Source: Synergistaceae bacterium (GTDB lineage: Bacteria; Synergistota; Synergistia; Synergistales; Thermovirgaceae). From it: DNA of 23,642 nt. The notes beneath the pieces were generated by a model. That model searched no databases. It worked only from the letters and a program-made list of their open reading frames with translations, and was not told the origin of the DNA. The number at the start of each line of letters is the position of its first letter. Position 1 is the first letter of the stretch. A program made the position numbers and the translations under genes. Location of the stretch: contig DMCT01000047.1 in the NCBI GenBank assembly GCA_003446665.1, forward strand, positions 3,219-26,860, read 5' to 3'. Positions 1-7,894 of this stretch are shown here, piece after piece.

Positions 1-45
1 CTCCAATGCTGGATTACCTGTGGGCTTGTCAGTATAATTACTCAT
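1..45 (-). CDS. Start of an unidentified gene, cut by the window edge
   Basis: An ATG at 45 on the minus strand opens a reading frame of 15 codons (MSNYTDKPTGNPALE) that stays open to the window edge. A strong Shine-Dalgarno sequence (AGGAGG, minus strand) sits about 8 bases upstream, which is the main reason to believe the start. Too little protein is visible to assign a family. The ribosome binding site lies inside one arm of an inverted repeat (46-107), so its translation may depend on RNA structure. It is transcribed away from the rest of the window and lies just downstream of the transposase relic. Confidence 0.55.
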   Translation of the reverse strand, partial: MSNYTDKPTGNPALE

Positions 46-107
46 GAGCGTATCCTCCTATTCGGTTTGTTATTTTGTGGTGAAATTACTTACCGAAGGA
101 TACGCTC
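46..107 (-). repeat. Inverted repeat overlapping a ribosome binding site
   Basis: The 11-base arm at 46-56 (gagcgtatcct) is the exact reverse complement of 97-107. A further five pairs are possible (62-66 with 92-96) after a five-base bulge. On the minus strand the downstream arm contains the AGGAGG of the gene starting at 45, so the folded RNA would hide that site. The other arm falls in the 3' end of the transposase relic. It could equally be a leftover of the mobile element; no T-run follows it on the minus strand. Confidence 0.6.
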
Positions 108-478
108 TTTTCTTTCCTGCTTCTACCCCCCATCCACAACTTTTGATGGTATCTCGCAGTGAAAAAAGTTGCGTCGCCTTGCTGTCGTGCATCTTTGCTT
201 CAGTTATATGGACAAAAAAGGGCATATAGTCGCTGCTATCCAGAAGAACATGAAGCTTGATACCGCCCTTTTGGCGTCTGAATTCGGCCCATGGGAAAAG
301 GGACAGACACAGCGTTATCGTTGTCGAATCGAAAAGAAGCATATTATTTGACTGAACAGGCTTGCAAACTTTGGCATTGGTCTGCCTCCTTCTCCTGAAA
401 AGATTTGTGTTGGCAAACTAATGATATCCCAAGGTTGCGGAAGGCACCTTTAATTTCTACAAAAAACTATTTTGGACA
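70..478 (-). pseudogene. IS4-family transposase relic, internally deleted
   Basis: A consensus ribosome binding site (AAGGAGG) precedes an ATG at 377 whose first residues (MPKFASLFSQI) look like the N-terminus of IS4-family transposases. That frame stops after 20 codons. A shifted frame from 342 to 70 then gives the catalytic-core segment (LLFDSTTITLCLSLFPWAEF, then a KGGIKLHVLLD stretch and an HDSK segment). The region normally between these parts is missing, as are the second Asp and the Glu of the DDE triad. So the gene has lost an internal segment and its C-terminus, and it is dead. Bases 378-478 are the element's noncoding left end (TGTCCAAAA at the tip, reading from 478). That end also occurs, diverged, at 13565 onward on the plus strand. 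The right end of the element is not visible. Confidence 0.75.
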
Positions 479-545
479 AGTATGATATGATGGCAGATAC
501 CTATTTTGTATTACTTCATTATGTGTACATGTCTGGGGGAATATC
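479..545 (+). promoter_or_regulatory. Leader of the pucR-type gene
   Basis: These 67 bases lie between the IS-relic end and the regulator start. The relic tip supplies a TTGGAC that could act as a -35 box (473-478), but no convincing -10 box stands at the right distance; TATGAT (481-486) and TATTTT (about 503) are both off-spacing. A GGGGGAA ribosome binding site lies six bases before the ATG at 546. A promoter must be here or in the relic, but its position cannot be fixed. Confidence 0.3.
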
Positions 546-2114
546 ATGATAGTGGCAGACTTGTTAAAAAAAACGTTTTTCCCGGATTTTCGGGTCCTCG
601 CAGGAACGGAAGGACTTACGAGGTGCATTACCTCTGTTTCTGTTATTGATTCTCCTGACGTTGACCGTTGGATGCGCGGCGGGGAGTTTTTAATCGGTAG
701 CGGTTACATTTTTCGTGACGATCCTGATGGAATGATGTCTTTTATGCGCCTCGTTGCAAAAAAGAATATAGCAGCATTTGGTCTCAAGATAGACAGGTAT
801 CATACAAGCCCGCCCAAAACAGTCATAGACGAGGCGGAACATCTAAAGCTTCCGCTTATAGAAATACCGCTTCGATACCGCTGGGTAGACATTAATGAAA
901 TTGTCTATTCCGTCTTGTTAAGCGAGAAACTGAATATCCCCAAATTCAGGGCTCCCGATCCTCATCATCTGTGGCACGAGATCATCGATACTCATAGAAT
1001 ACTGGCCAGCCTTGCCACTGAACTTGAATGTCCTTTAGCCGTAAGTGTGCCGAAGCTAAATATCAAGAACTTCTTCGCTCCTGACGGAACCGTTTCAGAC
1101 ATCCAAGCCGCTGAAAGGATTTTATCAGCACTACCTCTTGCGGAACGTGAGCTACCGCGGCACAACTCGGTGCTTGTTTCGTTGCGGGAAATCGCCCACG
1201 AGGGAGGAAACCGCTGGATTGCCTTGTATAGGCAGGAACTGCTCTCCCTCATTGAAGTAGCACTTGTCCTGCCTACTAAAGAACACTATCCCTCGATTCA
1301 CCAGGAACGGATGATTTTTCGAGCCATAGGGCTCATCCAGGGAGCCGTACTTGAGTCAAGCAGCTTTCTCCAGGAAAAACCCGCTCAGAAGGAACAATTT
1401 TTGCAGAATCTCTGTCTAGGGACATACAATAACTCAAAAATGGCCCTCGGCCGTGCAAGTGAACTGGGCATAGACCTTCCTGAAGACCTTCTCGTCCTCC
1501 AGATAGCCTCCGCCGACAAGGGGCAACTTCCGCAGTGGCACCCACCTTTCTCGCTAACATACAAGATGGCCAATCAGTGGGTCTGCCTCGTTACCCCACT
1601 GGAGTTTGAACAACGCCGTGATCAACTGATTAAGGTCGCCTGCGAACAGGGGCTTTGGATCGCAATGGGAGGGGAAACAAAAGGTTGGGAACAAATTCAA
1701 CGGTCCTACGAAGAGGCTAAAAGAGCACTTACTTGGATACGTGAATTCGAGCCCGTTCCAGGAATTTATCCCTTGTCTGAACTCGCCTTGCACACTTTCC
1801 TCAGGAGAATCGTGACCTTACCGGAAGCTGACGGCCTGTGGCAACGATTCTGGGAGCCTCTTGTCGTAGAGGCGTCGAAACGGAAAGCAGTTCCACTTCT
1901 GGAAGTAGCAAAAGCTCTTGTCAGATCAGACTTTAATGCCAAAAGGTGTGCAGAGATGTTACACCTACATTACAACACTGTCCGAAACAACATCTCCGAT
2001 CTGGAGATCCTGCTACGAGTCGACCTCAAAAACAGATTGCACAGATTCGCTCTTTCTCTGGCATACTACGTACACATATCGCGCGAGCGAAAACACTGGG
2101 AAGACATTATTTGA
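546..2114 (+). CDS. PucR-family transcriptional regulator
   Basis: A 522-residue PucR-type regulator. The N-terminal ~125 residues match the purine-catabolism-regulator domain (typical MIVADLLKK start, a GGEFLIGSG segment, and the PLIEIPLRYRW stretch). A central region of the GGDEF-like type follows, and the C-terminus carries the PucR helix-turn-helix (a SDFNAKRCAEMLHLHYNTVR-type segment at about residues 455-480). Family members control purine, allantoin or related nitrogen-compound catabolism in response to a pathway metabolite. This is the only intact plus-strand gene. It converges on the nitrilase-like gene with 17 bases between stops, and no terminator is obvious there. It is the natural candidate regulator of the minus-strand catabolic genes. 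Its own upstream region is an IS relic end, so its expression may be rewired. The ligand is unknown. Confidence 0.9.
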   Translation: MIVADLLKKTFFPDFRVLAGTEGLTRCITSVSVIDSPDVDRWMRGGEFLIGSGYIFRDDPDGMMSFMRLVAKKNIAAFGLKIDRYHTSPPKTVIDEAEHLKLPLIEIPLRYRWVDINEIVYSVLLSEKLNIPKFRAPDPHHLWHEIIDTHRILASLATELECPLAVSVPKLNIKNFFAPDGTVSDIQAAERILSALPLAERELPRHNSVLVSLREIAHEGGNRWIALYRQELLSLIEVALVLPTKEHYPSIHQERMIFRAIGLIQGAVLESSSFLQEKPAQKEQFLQNLCLGTYNNSKMALGRASELGIDLPEDLLVLQIASADKGQLPQWHPPFSLTYKMANQWVCLVTPLEFEQRRDQLIKVACEQGLWIAMGGETKGWEQIQRSYEEAKRALTWIREFEPVPGIYPLSELALHTFLRRIVTLPEADGLWQRFWEPLVVEASKRKAVPLLEVAKALVRSDFNAKRCAEMLHLHYNTVRNNISDLEILLRVDLKNRLHRFALSLAYYVHISRERKHWEDII

Positions 2115-2131
2115 CTACAGCAGACAGTGCT

Positions 2132-3058
2132 CTATCTGTGTATTTGTTTCTTGTAGGGAATCCTTTTCGCTGGCTCAAATGCACAAGTTCCCTCTTTAAG
2201 GATCCAGTCCCTGTAAACTCCTACATTCCTGTCTTCTATGTGGTCAAAGATCATAGGTGATTTCGACCCATGACTGATGAAACGTATCGGATCAGGATTA
2301 AGCTTTGCTGAAATTATTTCGTCGTTTCCCCGCGCCTGGGCCAGCTTCCAGCCGGTAGGATCCACGAACATGGAGCTCCCGAAGAAACTGTTGCCGGAGC
2401 CGTCAACACCGACGGAATTGACGGCGAGATAATAGACATGATTGTCATAGGCCCGCGCCTGGTTGACAAACTGCCAGATGTCATAGGTCCGGAGCAAGGC
2501 CGAGGGTCTGACGATCACTTCGGCTCCCATCAGGGTTTCGACGGTCGCCAGGTCGGGGAAATCGCCGTCGTAACAAATGGTCAGGCCGATTTTAGCAAGG
2601 TTCGTCTCCACCACGACCGCCTTGCTCCCTGCAGTCGCCCATCCTCCGCCCTCCTTGCGTTCCGTCGGGAAAGGGTGGGTCTTGTCGTAGATATCCCCCA
2701 GGATCTCGCCCTTGTCGTCTATGACCATGCAGGAATTATAAATAATATCTTTTGAGGGCCCTCTCCGGTACGTGGGCCAGATAACATGAACCCCGAGTCG
2801 AGAAGCAGCTTCCTGCATGGGTGCTGTGATCGGACCTGGCACATCGCTCACGGTTTCCCAGATTGATTCGATAGTTGCTTCCTGAGATCCCTTCCAAATC
2901 GGCGTAAATCCTGTCGTTATGGTTTCAGGAAAGACTACAAGCTCAGCATCGTGATCCCTGACAGCACGTTCAAGGAAGTGAACGGCCTTTTCAATGTTCC
3001 TCTCAACATCCATGGGTGTAATCGTGAACTGACATCCAGCAGCGGTAAAAGCCTTCAT
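2132..3058 (-). CDS. Nitrilase-superfamily carbon-nitrogen hydrolase
   Basis: A 308-residue cytoplasmic C-N hydrolase with the complete Glu-Lys-Cys triad: E45 in VVFPET, K126 in YDKTHP and C162 in LTICYDGDFP. Family members hydrolyse amides or N-carbamoyl compounds (formamidase, aliphatic amidase, beta-ureidopropionase, N-carbamoylputrescine amidase). Which of these applies cannot be read from the sequence. In this setting a role in removing an amide or carbamoyl group from a ring-opened intermediate is reasonable. The ATG at 3058 is chosen because AGGAGG lies nine bases upstream; the GTG at 3067 would overlap that site. It is preceded by a 334-base intergenic region with direct repeats and by the permease terminator, so it is probably its own transcript. 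It ends facing the PucR gene. Confidence 0.88.
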   Translation of the reverse strand: MKAFTAAGCQFTITPMDVERNIEKAVHFLERAVRDHDAELVVFPETITTGFTPIWKGSQEATIESIWETVSDVPGPITAPMQEAASRLGVHVIWPTYRRGPSKDIIYNSCMVIDDKGEILGDIYDKTHPFPTERKEGGGWATAGSKAVVVETNLAKIGLTICYDGDFPDLATVETLMGAEVIVRPSALLRTYDIWQFVNQARAYDNHVYYLAVNSVGVDGSGNSFFGSSMFVDPTGWKLAQARGNDEIISAKLNPDPIRFISHGSKSPMIFDHIEDRNVGVYRDWILKEGTCAFEPAKRIPYKKQIHR

Positions 3059-3138
3059 GAAAAGCACCCTCCTTGTCTAGGACCGATCCGGCATACCTCC
3101 GGAAGCATATCTGTTTCTGGGGGAACTCTGCACAGATG

Positions 3139-3184
3139 AGTACAGGACAAATCATTTACTGGCAGCAATGACCTGTACTGGCAG
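3139..3184. promoter_or_regulatory. Direct and inverted repeats upstream of the nitrilase-like gene
   Basis: The nine-base word tactggcag occurs at 3157-3165 and again at 3176-3184, starts 19 bases apart, close to two helical turns. An eight-base inverted repeat (agtacagg 3139-3146, cctgtact 3172-3179) overlaps it. The cluster is about 75-120 bases upstream of the ATG at 3058, a normal place for an operator. No consensus for PucR-type proteins is known to me that would confirm it. A TTGACT and a TATAAG lie further upstream on the minus strand, but at 21-base spacing they are not a clean promoter. The remainder of 3059-3308 shows no gene. Confidence 0.4.
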
Positions 3185-3308
3185 TTTGTCGATCTTTTTA
3201 AATGAACAAACTTATACACATGCCTTCAAATCCATGAAGTCAAGATAACTAGAAATCAGGTGCAGCAATCATCTTCATGACCCAAACAAAAATACTTTCC
3301 GAATCTAG

Positions 3309-3367
3309 AAAAGGGCCCTTGCTGTTTTCAGAGTACAACAGGCAATCCGGTTTCTTTGCAAGGGCCC
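3309..3367 (-). terminator. Rho-independent-type terminator after the permease gene
   Basis: Ten perfectly paired GC-rich bases (3358-3367 with 3313-3322, GGGCCCTTGC on the minus strand) enclose a 35-base loop. On the minus strand they run into TTTT (3312-3309). The structure starts 26 bases after the permease stop at 3393. The loop is long for a terminator, but position, GC stem and T-run agree. Confidence 0.6.
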
Positions 3368-3392
3368 AGTCAATTCTTCAAGTTCAGGCAAC

Positions 3393-4793
3393 TTATTCAA
3401 TTGGGGCTCTGGGAGCAATACCCCTTTCTTCAGGAGTCCCTGGTATAAGGCTGTCGCAAATCGCTGCACAGATACCTGCCACGGCCATATGCGTCTTCAA
3501 AACGGCCCACACCATTCCACCGATAGTGGAAAGGACAGCACCGTACTCAGGATTCATGAAAAGATCCTGATTGTTCTCGGCCCACCCTGGGAGCCCGAGA
3601 GCCATAAGGAACGCAAAGCCCACGATGAGCACGTTTCTTTGACTACCCATGTCAGCCCGCATAAGGATCTGGATACCTAGAGCCCCAATGGTTCCAAAAA
3701 GAGCGATGTAGGCTCCTCCAATAATGGGAGAAGGCATTGTGGCTATAAGGGCTCCAAGCTTGGAAACAAAACTCAGGAGAATGAGTAAGACCGCTCCGGT
3801 ACGGACGACGTGCCGGCTTGCAACTCCAGTTAGTCCGATAAGTCCAATGTTTTCTGTGTATGAAGTTGTACCAACGGCCCCGAAGAACCCCGCAAGGGCA
3901 CAGTTTAACCCTTCCGCACCTATACCCCGACTTATCATATCTGGAGTAGGGTCATCAAGCCCCGCAGCATAGGAACATGAGTGGTAGTCTCCTATAGACT
4001 CGATCATTACCGCAAAGAAAGCTGCCAAAAGAGCGCCGAAGGCCAGCAAACTGAATTTTGGAGGCCCCCAGGGCATGATCACCTTGTAGCGGAACCAGGG
4101 CGCCTCTGCTACGCTGGAGAGGTCGATGAAGGCCGGATGGCCGGGTGGGAAAATACCTGTCAGCGAAGCCAGGAGGCACAAAAGATAGACAAGTGCAATT
4201 GAAGAAAGAATGGCAAAAATGTTAGCATACTTGTTCTTGCTTACAAGACTGAAAAACATGATAAGTATAACCACCAGAAGAGAGACGGGCCAATAATTGG
4301 CAGCGTTACCTTCCACTGCCACTGAAGCAAGGGAAAACCCGATTGCCATAATTGTCGGCCCGATGACAATGGGAGTGATGATTTTGCGGATCACACCAAT
4401 GATTCGGCTATACCCTATAAACGAAAGTAAAAGCCCCCCGCTTATCAGCCCGCCTCCCACGTACTGCATGACTACATTCGGTCCCAGTGCTCCGTATGCG
4501 CCGATAATCGTCATTATCGAAGGGATAAAACTAAAACTCGACCCCTGGACGATAGGAAGACCGGAACCCAGTTTCGGGTGCGTCTGAATCAGTGTGGCCA
4601 CACCCATGGCAAAGTATACGCACGAAATGAATGCTCCCATCTGCACGGTGTTCATACCCATAGCCGGGCCGAAGATTAGGGGCACGAGAGTTGTTGCACC
4701 AAACAGTGTAAGCACGTGCTGTGCTCCAGCAAGTATCATTATCGGCATAGGTGGCCTGTCGGTGAGCCCGTAAAAAACTTTTTTGCGTGCCAT
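3393..4793 (-). CDS. NCS2-family (NAT) nucleobase permease
   Basis: A 466-residue polytopic inner-membrane protein of the nucleobase:cation symporter-2 family, with about 14 hydrophobic segments. Family marks: the QH pair in TM1 (AGAQHVLTLFG), the substrate-binding Glu in ESIGDYHSCS (TM8), and the NAT signature ENIGLIGLTG (TM10 region). The signature begins with Glu, as in uracil transporters of the UraA/RutG type. It continues as LTGVASR, as in xanthine and urate transporters, so substrate specificity is uncertain; a xanthine-, urate- or uracil-like ring is likely. The ATG at 4793 is preferred over the GTG at 4799 because GGGAGG lies seven bases before it. It follows the hydroxylase large subunit after a hairpin-containing gap and has its own terminator. 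Confidence 0.92.
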   Translation of the reverse strand: MARKKVFYGLTDRPPMPIMILAGAQHVLTLFGATTLVPLIFGPAMGMNTVQMGAFISCVYFAMGVATLIQTHPKLGSGLPIVQGSSFSFIPSIMTIIGAYGALGPNVVMQYVGGGLISGGLLLSFIGYSRIIGVIRKIITPIVIGPTIMAIGFSLASVAVEGNAANYWPVSLLVVILIMFFSLVSKNKYANIFAILSSIALVYLLCLLASLTGIFPPGHPAFIDLSSVAEAPWFRYKVIMPWGPPKFSLLAFGALLAAFFAVMIESIGDYHSCSYAAGLDDPTPDMISRGIGAEGLNCALAGFFGAVGTTSYTENIGLIGLTGVASRHVVRTGAVLLILLSFVSKLGALIATMPSPIIGGAYIALFGTIGALGIQILMRADMGSQRNVLIVGFAFLMALGLPGWAENNQDLFMNPEYGAVLSTIGGMVWAVLKTHMAVAGICAAICDSLIPGTPEERGIAPRAPIE

Positions 4794-4928
4794 TGTCACA
4801 CCTCCCGTTTTTTGTGTTACTTCATCTCTTCCAATGGCTTGAGCTTATGCCCTAGAAATCAACGCAAAAAGCCTGCTCCCACCTCCTCCCTCTTTTCTCC
4901 TTGCTTTTTGCCAGGTCCGGGTAACAGG

Positions 4929-4960
4929 TTCCCGGGCCCCTGAAAACAGGGGCCCGGGAA
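4929..4960. repeat. Perfect 14-bp GC-rich hairpin with four-base loop
   Basis: TTCCCGGGCCCCTG (4929-4942) pairs without mismatch with 4947-4960 across an AAAA (TTTT on the minus strand) loop. It begins 14 bases after the hydroxylase large-subunit stop (4974). No T-run follows on either strand, so it is not a standard intrinsic terminator. It could act as a 3' stabiliser or processing site that separates expression of the hydroxylase from the permease. The rest of 4800-4928 holds a purine-rich stretch (minus strand) and no gene. Confidence 0.75.
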
Positions 4961-4973
4961 TAACTTACTTGTA

Positions 4974-7391
4974 TCAAAACCATTCTTTTTTCGCTTTCTT
5001 GTAGTTCTGCTCCTGAACGTAGGGATACTCCCACAGATCTTCTTCGCTCGTCTTGCTCATTTGCACTGCCTTGTAGACCCTCTCCCTCGAAAACGGGTAG
5101 GTATGGATGCGAACTCCCAAGGCATTGAAAAGGGCATTACCGATGGCTGGAGCGGGGGAAATCATGGAATGCTCCCCGACTCCACGGTTCCCGTAGGGAG
5201 AAAGCTCTTCCGGCGTTTCTTCCCAAAAGCTGTCTATTTCCTCAGGGATATCCTTTATGGTTGCTATCTTGTAATCGGTAAAGTCGGGCGTCAGAAGTCG
5301 GCCTTTTTCGTCATAGTACATGCCCTCCATAAGCCCGGCGGAAATCCCCTGCACTGTCCCGCCTTCTATCTGTCCCCGCACATTCATAGGGCTTATGGCC
5401 TTGCCGACATCGTAACCGGAGCTTACGCGATTTACCTCCACACGGCCCGTCAATGGATCGACTTCCACATCTATCCCAACGGCACCTACTGTAAAGTGGA
5501 CTACGCTCTTGGGTGATTGTCCCGTTTCGTTGTCCGGATAAATCACATCGGGGGGGACGAAAGAACCTGTACCTATGATAGGGCCGCCATGGTAATAACC
5601 ATCAGGCATCTTGAATCCGTTCTGGATTTTTTCGTCAAGGGGTTCCGCTTTTCCAGCACTGCGGCACTTGACAATTCCGTGCTCGATGACAATGCTCTCG
5701 GGAGGAACCTGCCAATACTGTGAAAACAGGCTTATTATCTTCTCTCTAGCATCGACGGCCGCTCTTTTTACAGCCATGCCCATCGACCAGCAAGACCGGC
5801 TCGCCACGGTCTGCCAGTCGTAAGGATGGCTGCTTGTGTCGGGGTAAATACATCGGATCTTCTTGACAGGTATTCCGAGTTCCTCAGAGACTATCTGCGC
5901 AAAGGATGTATAGGTTCCCTGTCCCATGTCCATCGTGGCGGCAAGTATTTCAACGGTACCGTCTCCCAAAACCTTGACTATGGCCGAAGAGGATGCATCC
6001 GCAGGCTTCGCCGGAGCCTTTATCGCGAGCGCCAATCCCTTGCCCCGTTTCCAACCTGGTCTTCGAGCTTCTTCTTCCTTGTTGATGCCCACCTTGTCGA
6101 CTACTTTTTCGATAATTTTCCGGAGGGCGTGATTGTGCATGGGCATTCCCGTGCACGTTTGAAGTCCCGGCTCCAGTATGTTTTTCAGCCTGAATTCGAC
6201 GGGGTCCATCCCTATCTTGTGGGCGGCGATATCAATGATCGTCTCCATAACCCCCATCAGTTCAGGCAAACCGAAACCTCGATAAGCGCCCCCGAAAGGC
6301 TTGTTCGTATAAACGGCGTAACTGTCCGTCCAAACGTTTGGAATATAGTAACAACCCGTCGATGTGTAGCCAGCGCTTCTTACGGGGTTCGCACCATATT
6401 CCGCCGAAACCCCTGTGTCGAAATAGAAGGTATTCTTTATTCCAAGGATTTTCCCTTCCTTGTCTATACCCATTTTTATCTTGGCCACGTAACCCTGCCT
6501 CACCCAGGAAGTCAGCATTACTTCTTCGCGGGAGATGTGAAGTTTCACCGGTCTTCCCTTGATATCGGGATCCATGGCTCCCGCCAGGCAAAGCGCCTCG
6601 ACAGTCATACCGGCTTTGCCTCCGAATCCACCTCCAATTGGAGGAGCAATGACCCGGATTTTATTAAGGGGATAGCCTAAACCGGCTGCTATAATTTCCC
6701 GTGTGGCGAATACTGACTGAGCTGCCGTCCAAATAGTCAGAAACCCTGTGGCCGGGTCTTCCTTGCAAATGCAGCAGTGGGGTTCAAGGAAACCATGGGC
6801 GATTTGCGGACAGTTCACGGCCTCTTCAACAATGTATTCTGATTCATCAAAAGCCTTCTCAACATCGCCCCTTCGAATGCGAAACCAGTTTGCCAAATTT
6901 GTCCCGGGCTGTGGCACGATAAAGGGGACATGTTCGTAGTTTTCCAGCTCAGGATGCACGAGAAGAGAATTGTCAGTTGCTGCCTTTACGGGGTCGAAAA
7001 TGGGCGTCAATTCCTTGTATTTCGCCTTGACTTTGAGAGCTCCCTCTTCGGCGGCCTCCTCGGTCTCGGCAATCACCAGGGCTATGGGTTCACCCACGTA
7101 ACGCACCTTGCCTACGGCAAGCGGGGTACGGTCACGCAGGTAAAGGCCGAACCTGTGCACGAACTGGTACCCCAAAATGACCTTTACTACTCCGGGCACC
7201 TTCATGGCCTCCGAGACGTCTACCGAAACAATCTCTCCATGGGCAACAGTGGACCTGGCCGCCTTGGCATGTAGCAATTCGGGTCCAAATCTAAGATCAT
7301 CTGTATACTGGAGGGTACCCGCAGCTTTTTCGACGTCGTACTGCCGTGTGACCCATTTGCCGACTCCGTCGTTTGTAATGGTCTGCTTCAT
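4974..7391 (-). CDS. Molybdenum hydroxylase (xanthine dehydrogenase family) large subunit 1
   Basis: An 805-residue molybdopterin-binding subunit of the xanthine dehydrogenase/CO dehydrogenase family. The N-terminal ~125 residues are the a/b-hammerhead domain (YVGEPIALVIAETEEAA). The glycine-rich cofactor loop PPIGGGFGGK is near residue 255, GGAYRGFG is in the middle, and the catalytic Glu lies in GVGEHSMISPAPAIGNAL near the C-terminus. The enzyme hydroxylates a heterocycle with water as oxygen donor and passes electrons to 2Fe-2S and FAD subunits, here encoded just upstream. The AYRGFG loop is unlike the AYRCSFR of CO dehydrogenase, so a ring substrate is expected; xanthine is a guess. The ATG at 7391 has GGGAGGG six bases upstream; the in-frame TTG at 7397 is too close to it. 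The gap to the 2Fe-2S gene is 12 bases. Confidence 0.92.
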   Translation of the reverse strand: MKQTITNDGVGKWVTRQYDVEKAAGTLQYTDDLRFGPELLHAKAARSTVAHGEIVSVDVSEAMKVPGVVKVILGYQFVHRFGLYLRDRTPLAVGKVRYVGEPIALVIAETEEAAEEGALKVKAKYKELTPIFDPVKAATDNSLLVHPELENYEHVPFIVPQPGTNLANWFRIRRGDVEKAFDESEYIVEEAVNCPQIAHGFLEPHCCICKEDPATGFLTIWTAAQSVFATREIIAAGLGYPLNKIRVIAPPIGGGFGGKAGMTVEALCLAGAMDPDIKGRPVKLHISREEVMLTSWVRQGYVAKIKMGIDKEGKILGIKNTFYFDTGVSAEYGANPVRSAGYTSTGCYYIPNVWTDSYAVYTNKPFGGAYRGFGLPELMGVMETIIDIAAHKIGMDPVEFRLKNILEPGLQTCTGMPMHNHALRKIIEKVVDKVGINKEEEARRPGWKRGKGLALAIKAPAKPADASSSAIVKVLGDGTVEILAATMDMGQGTYTSFAQIVSEELGIPVKKIRCIYPDTSSHPYDWQTVASRSCWSMGMAVKRAAVDAREKIISLFSQYWQVPPESIVIEHGIVKCRSAGKAEPLDEKIQNGFKMPDGYYHGGPIIGTGSFVPPDVIYPDNETGQSPKSVVHFTVGAVGIDVEVDPLTGRVEVNRVSSGYDVGKAISPMNVRGQIEGGTVQGISAGLMEGMYYDEKGRLLTPDFTDYKIATIKDIPEEIDSFWEETPEELSPYGNRGVGEHSMISPAPAIGNALFNALGVRIHTYPFSRERVYKAVQMSKTSEEDLWEYPYVQEQNYKKAKKEWF

Positions 7392-7403
7392 GACCAACCC
7401 TCC

Positions 7404-7883
7404 CTAGCTTCTTTCCTTTAGCATCGCTGCCGCCTTGTGAACGGCCCGGATTATGCTCACATAACCCGTGCAGCGACACAGGTTTCCTGAAAGACCTTCT
7501 TTTATCTGCTCGTCCGTTGGGTTAGGATGCCTGCTTAAAAGATCCACGGCAGCAAGAACCATTCCAGGAGTGCAGAACCCACATTGGATGGCCCCTTCCT
7601 CGACGAAGGCCTTTTGTACCGGGTGAAGCTCGCCGTCCGGTCCCAATAGCCCTTCCGACGTGACAACTTTCTTGCCTTCGGCTTCAACGGCGAGGACCAT
7701 ACAGGACTTTTGCAGCTTGCCGTCAAGCAGAACCGTACAAGTTCCACACTCCCCTTCCTCGCATCCCCTTTTCACGCTGGTGACGCCGACTTCTCTCAAG
7801 GCTCTGAGAAGCGTGGTACGCGGCTCCACCTTCAGGGTGACGGGTTTACCGTTGAGCACAACGTTTACCGGTTGTTTAGGCAT
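7404..7883 (-). CDS. Molybdenum hydroxylase 2Fe-2S subunit 1
   Basis: A 159-residue small subunit with two iron-sulfur clusters. The plant-ferredoxin-like cluster uses C41, C46, C49 and C61 (GCEEGECGTC then C). The second, helical-domain cluster uses C101 and C104 (QCGFCTPG) with C136 and C138 (NLCRCTGY). All eight ligands are present and the length is normal. It relays electrons from the molybdenum site to the flavin. It sits between the FAD gene (11 bases upstream) and the large subunit (12 bases downstream), with AGGGGGT before its ATG. The three genes form one operon. Confidence 0.95.
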   Translation of the reverse strand: MPKQPVNVVLNGKPVTLKVEPRTTLLRALREVGVTSVKRGCEEGECGTCTVLLDGKLQKSCMVLAVEAEGKKVVTSEGLLGPDGELHPVQKAFVEEGAIQCGFCTPGMVLAAVDLLSRHPNPTDEQIKEGLSGNLCRCTGYVSIIRAVHKAAAMLKERS

Positions 7884-7894
7884 TTGTACACCCC

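Noticed and set aside
4864..4911. Inverted repeat gcaaaaagc / gctttttgc as a terminator
   Set aside because: The stem is A/T-rich with a 30-base purine-rich loop and lies just upstream of the permease gene, so it is a weak and poorly placed candidate.
4800..4973. Possible purine or xanthine riboswitch before the permease gene
   Set aside because: I found no conserved core of either class in this stretch; it contains a GC hairpin and a purine-rich tract only.
5826..6680. A 284-codon open frame on the plus strand
   Set aside because: It lies entirely opposite the well-supported hydroxylase large subunit, has no recognisable domain, and its residues are compositional mirror images of that gene.
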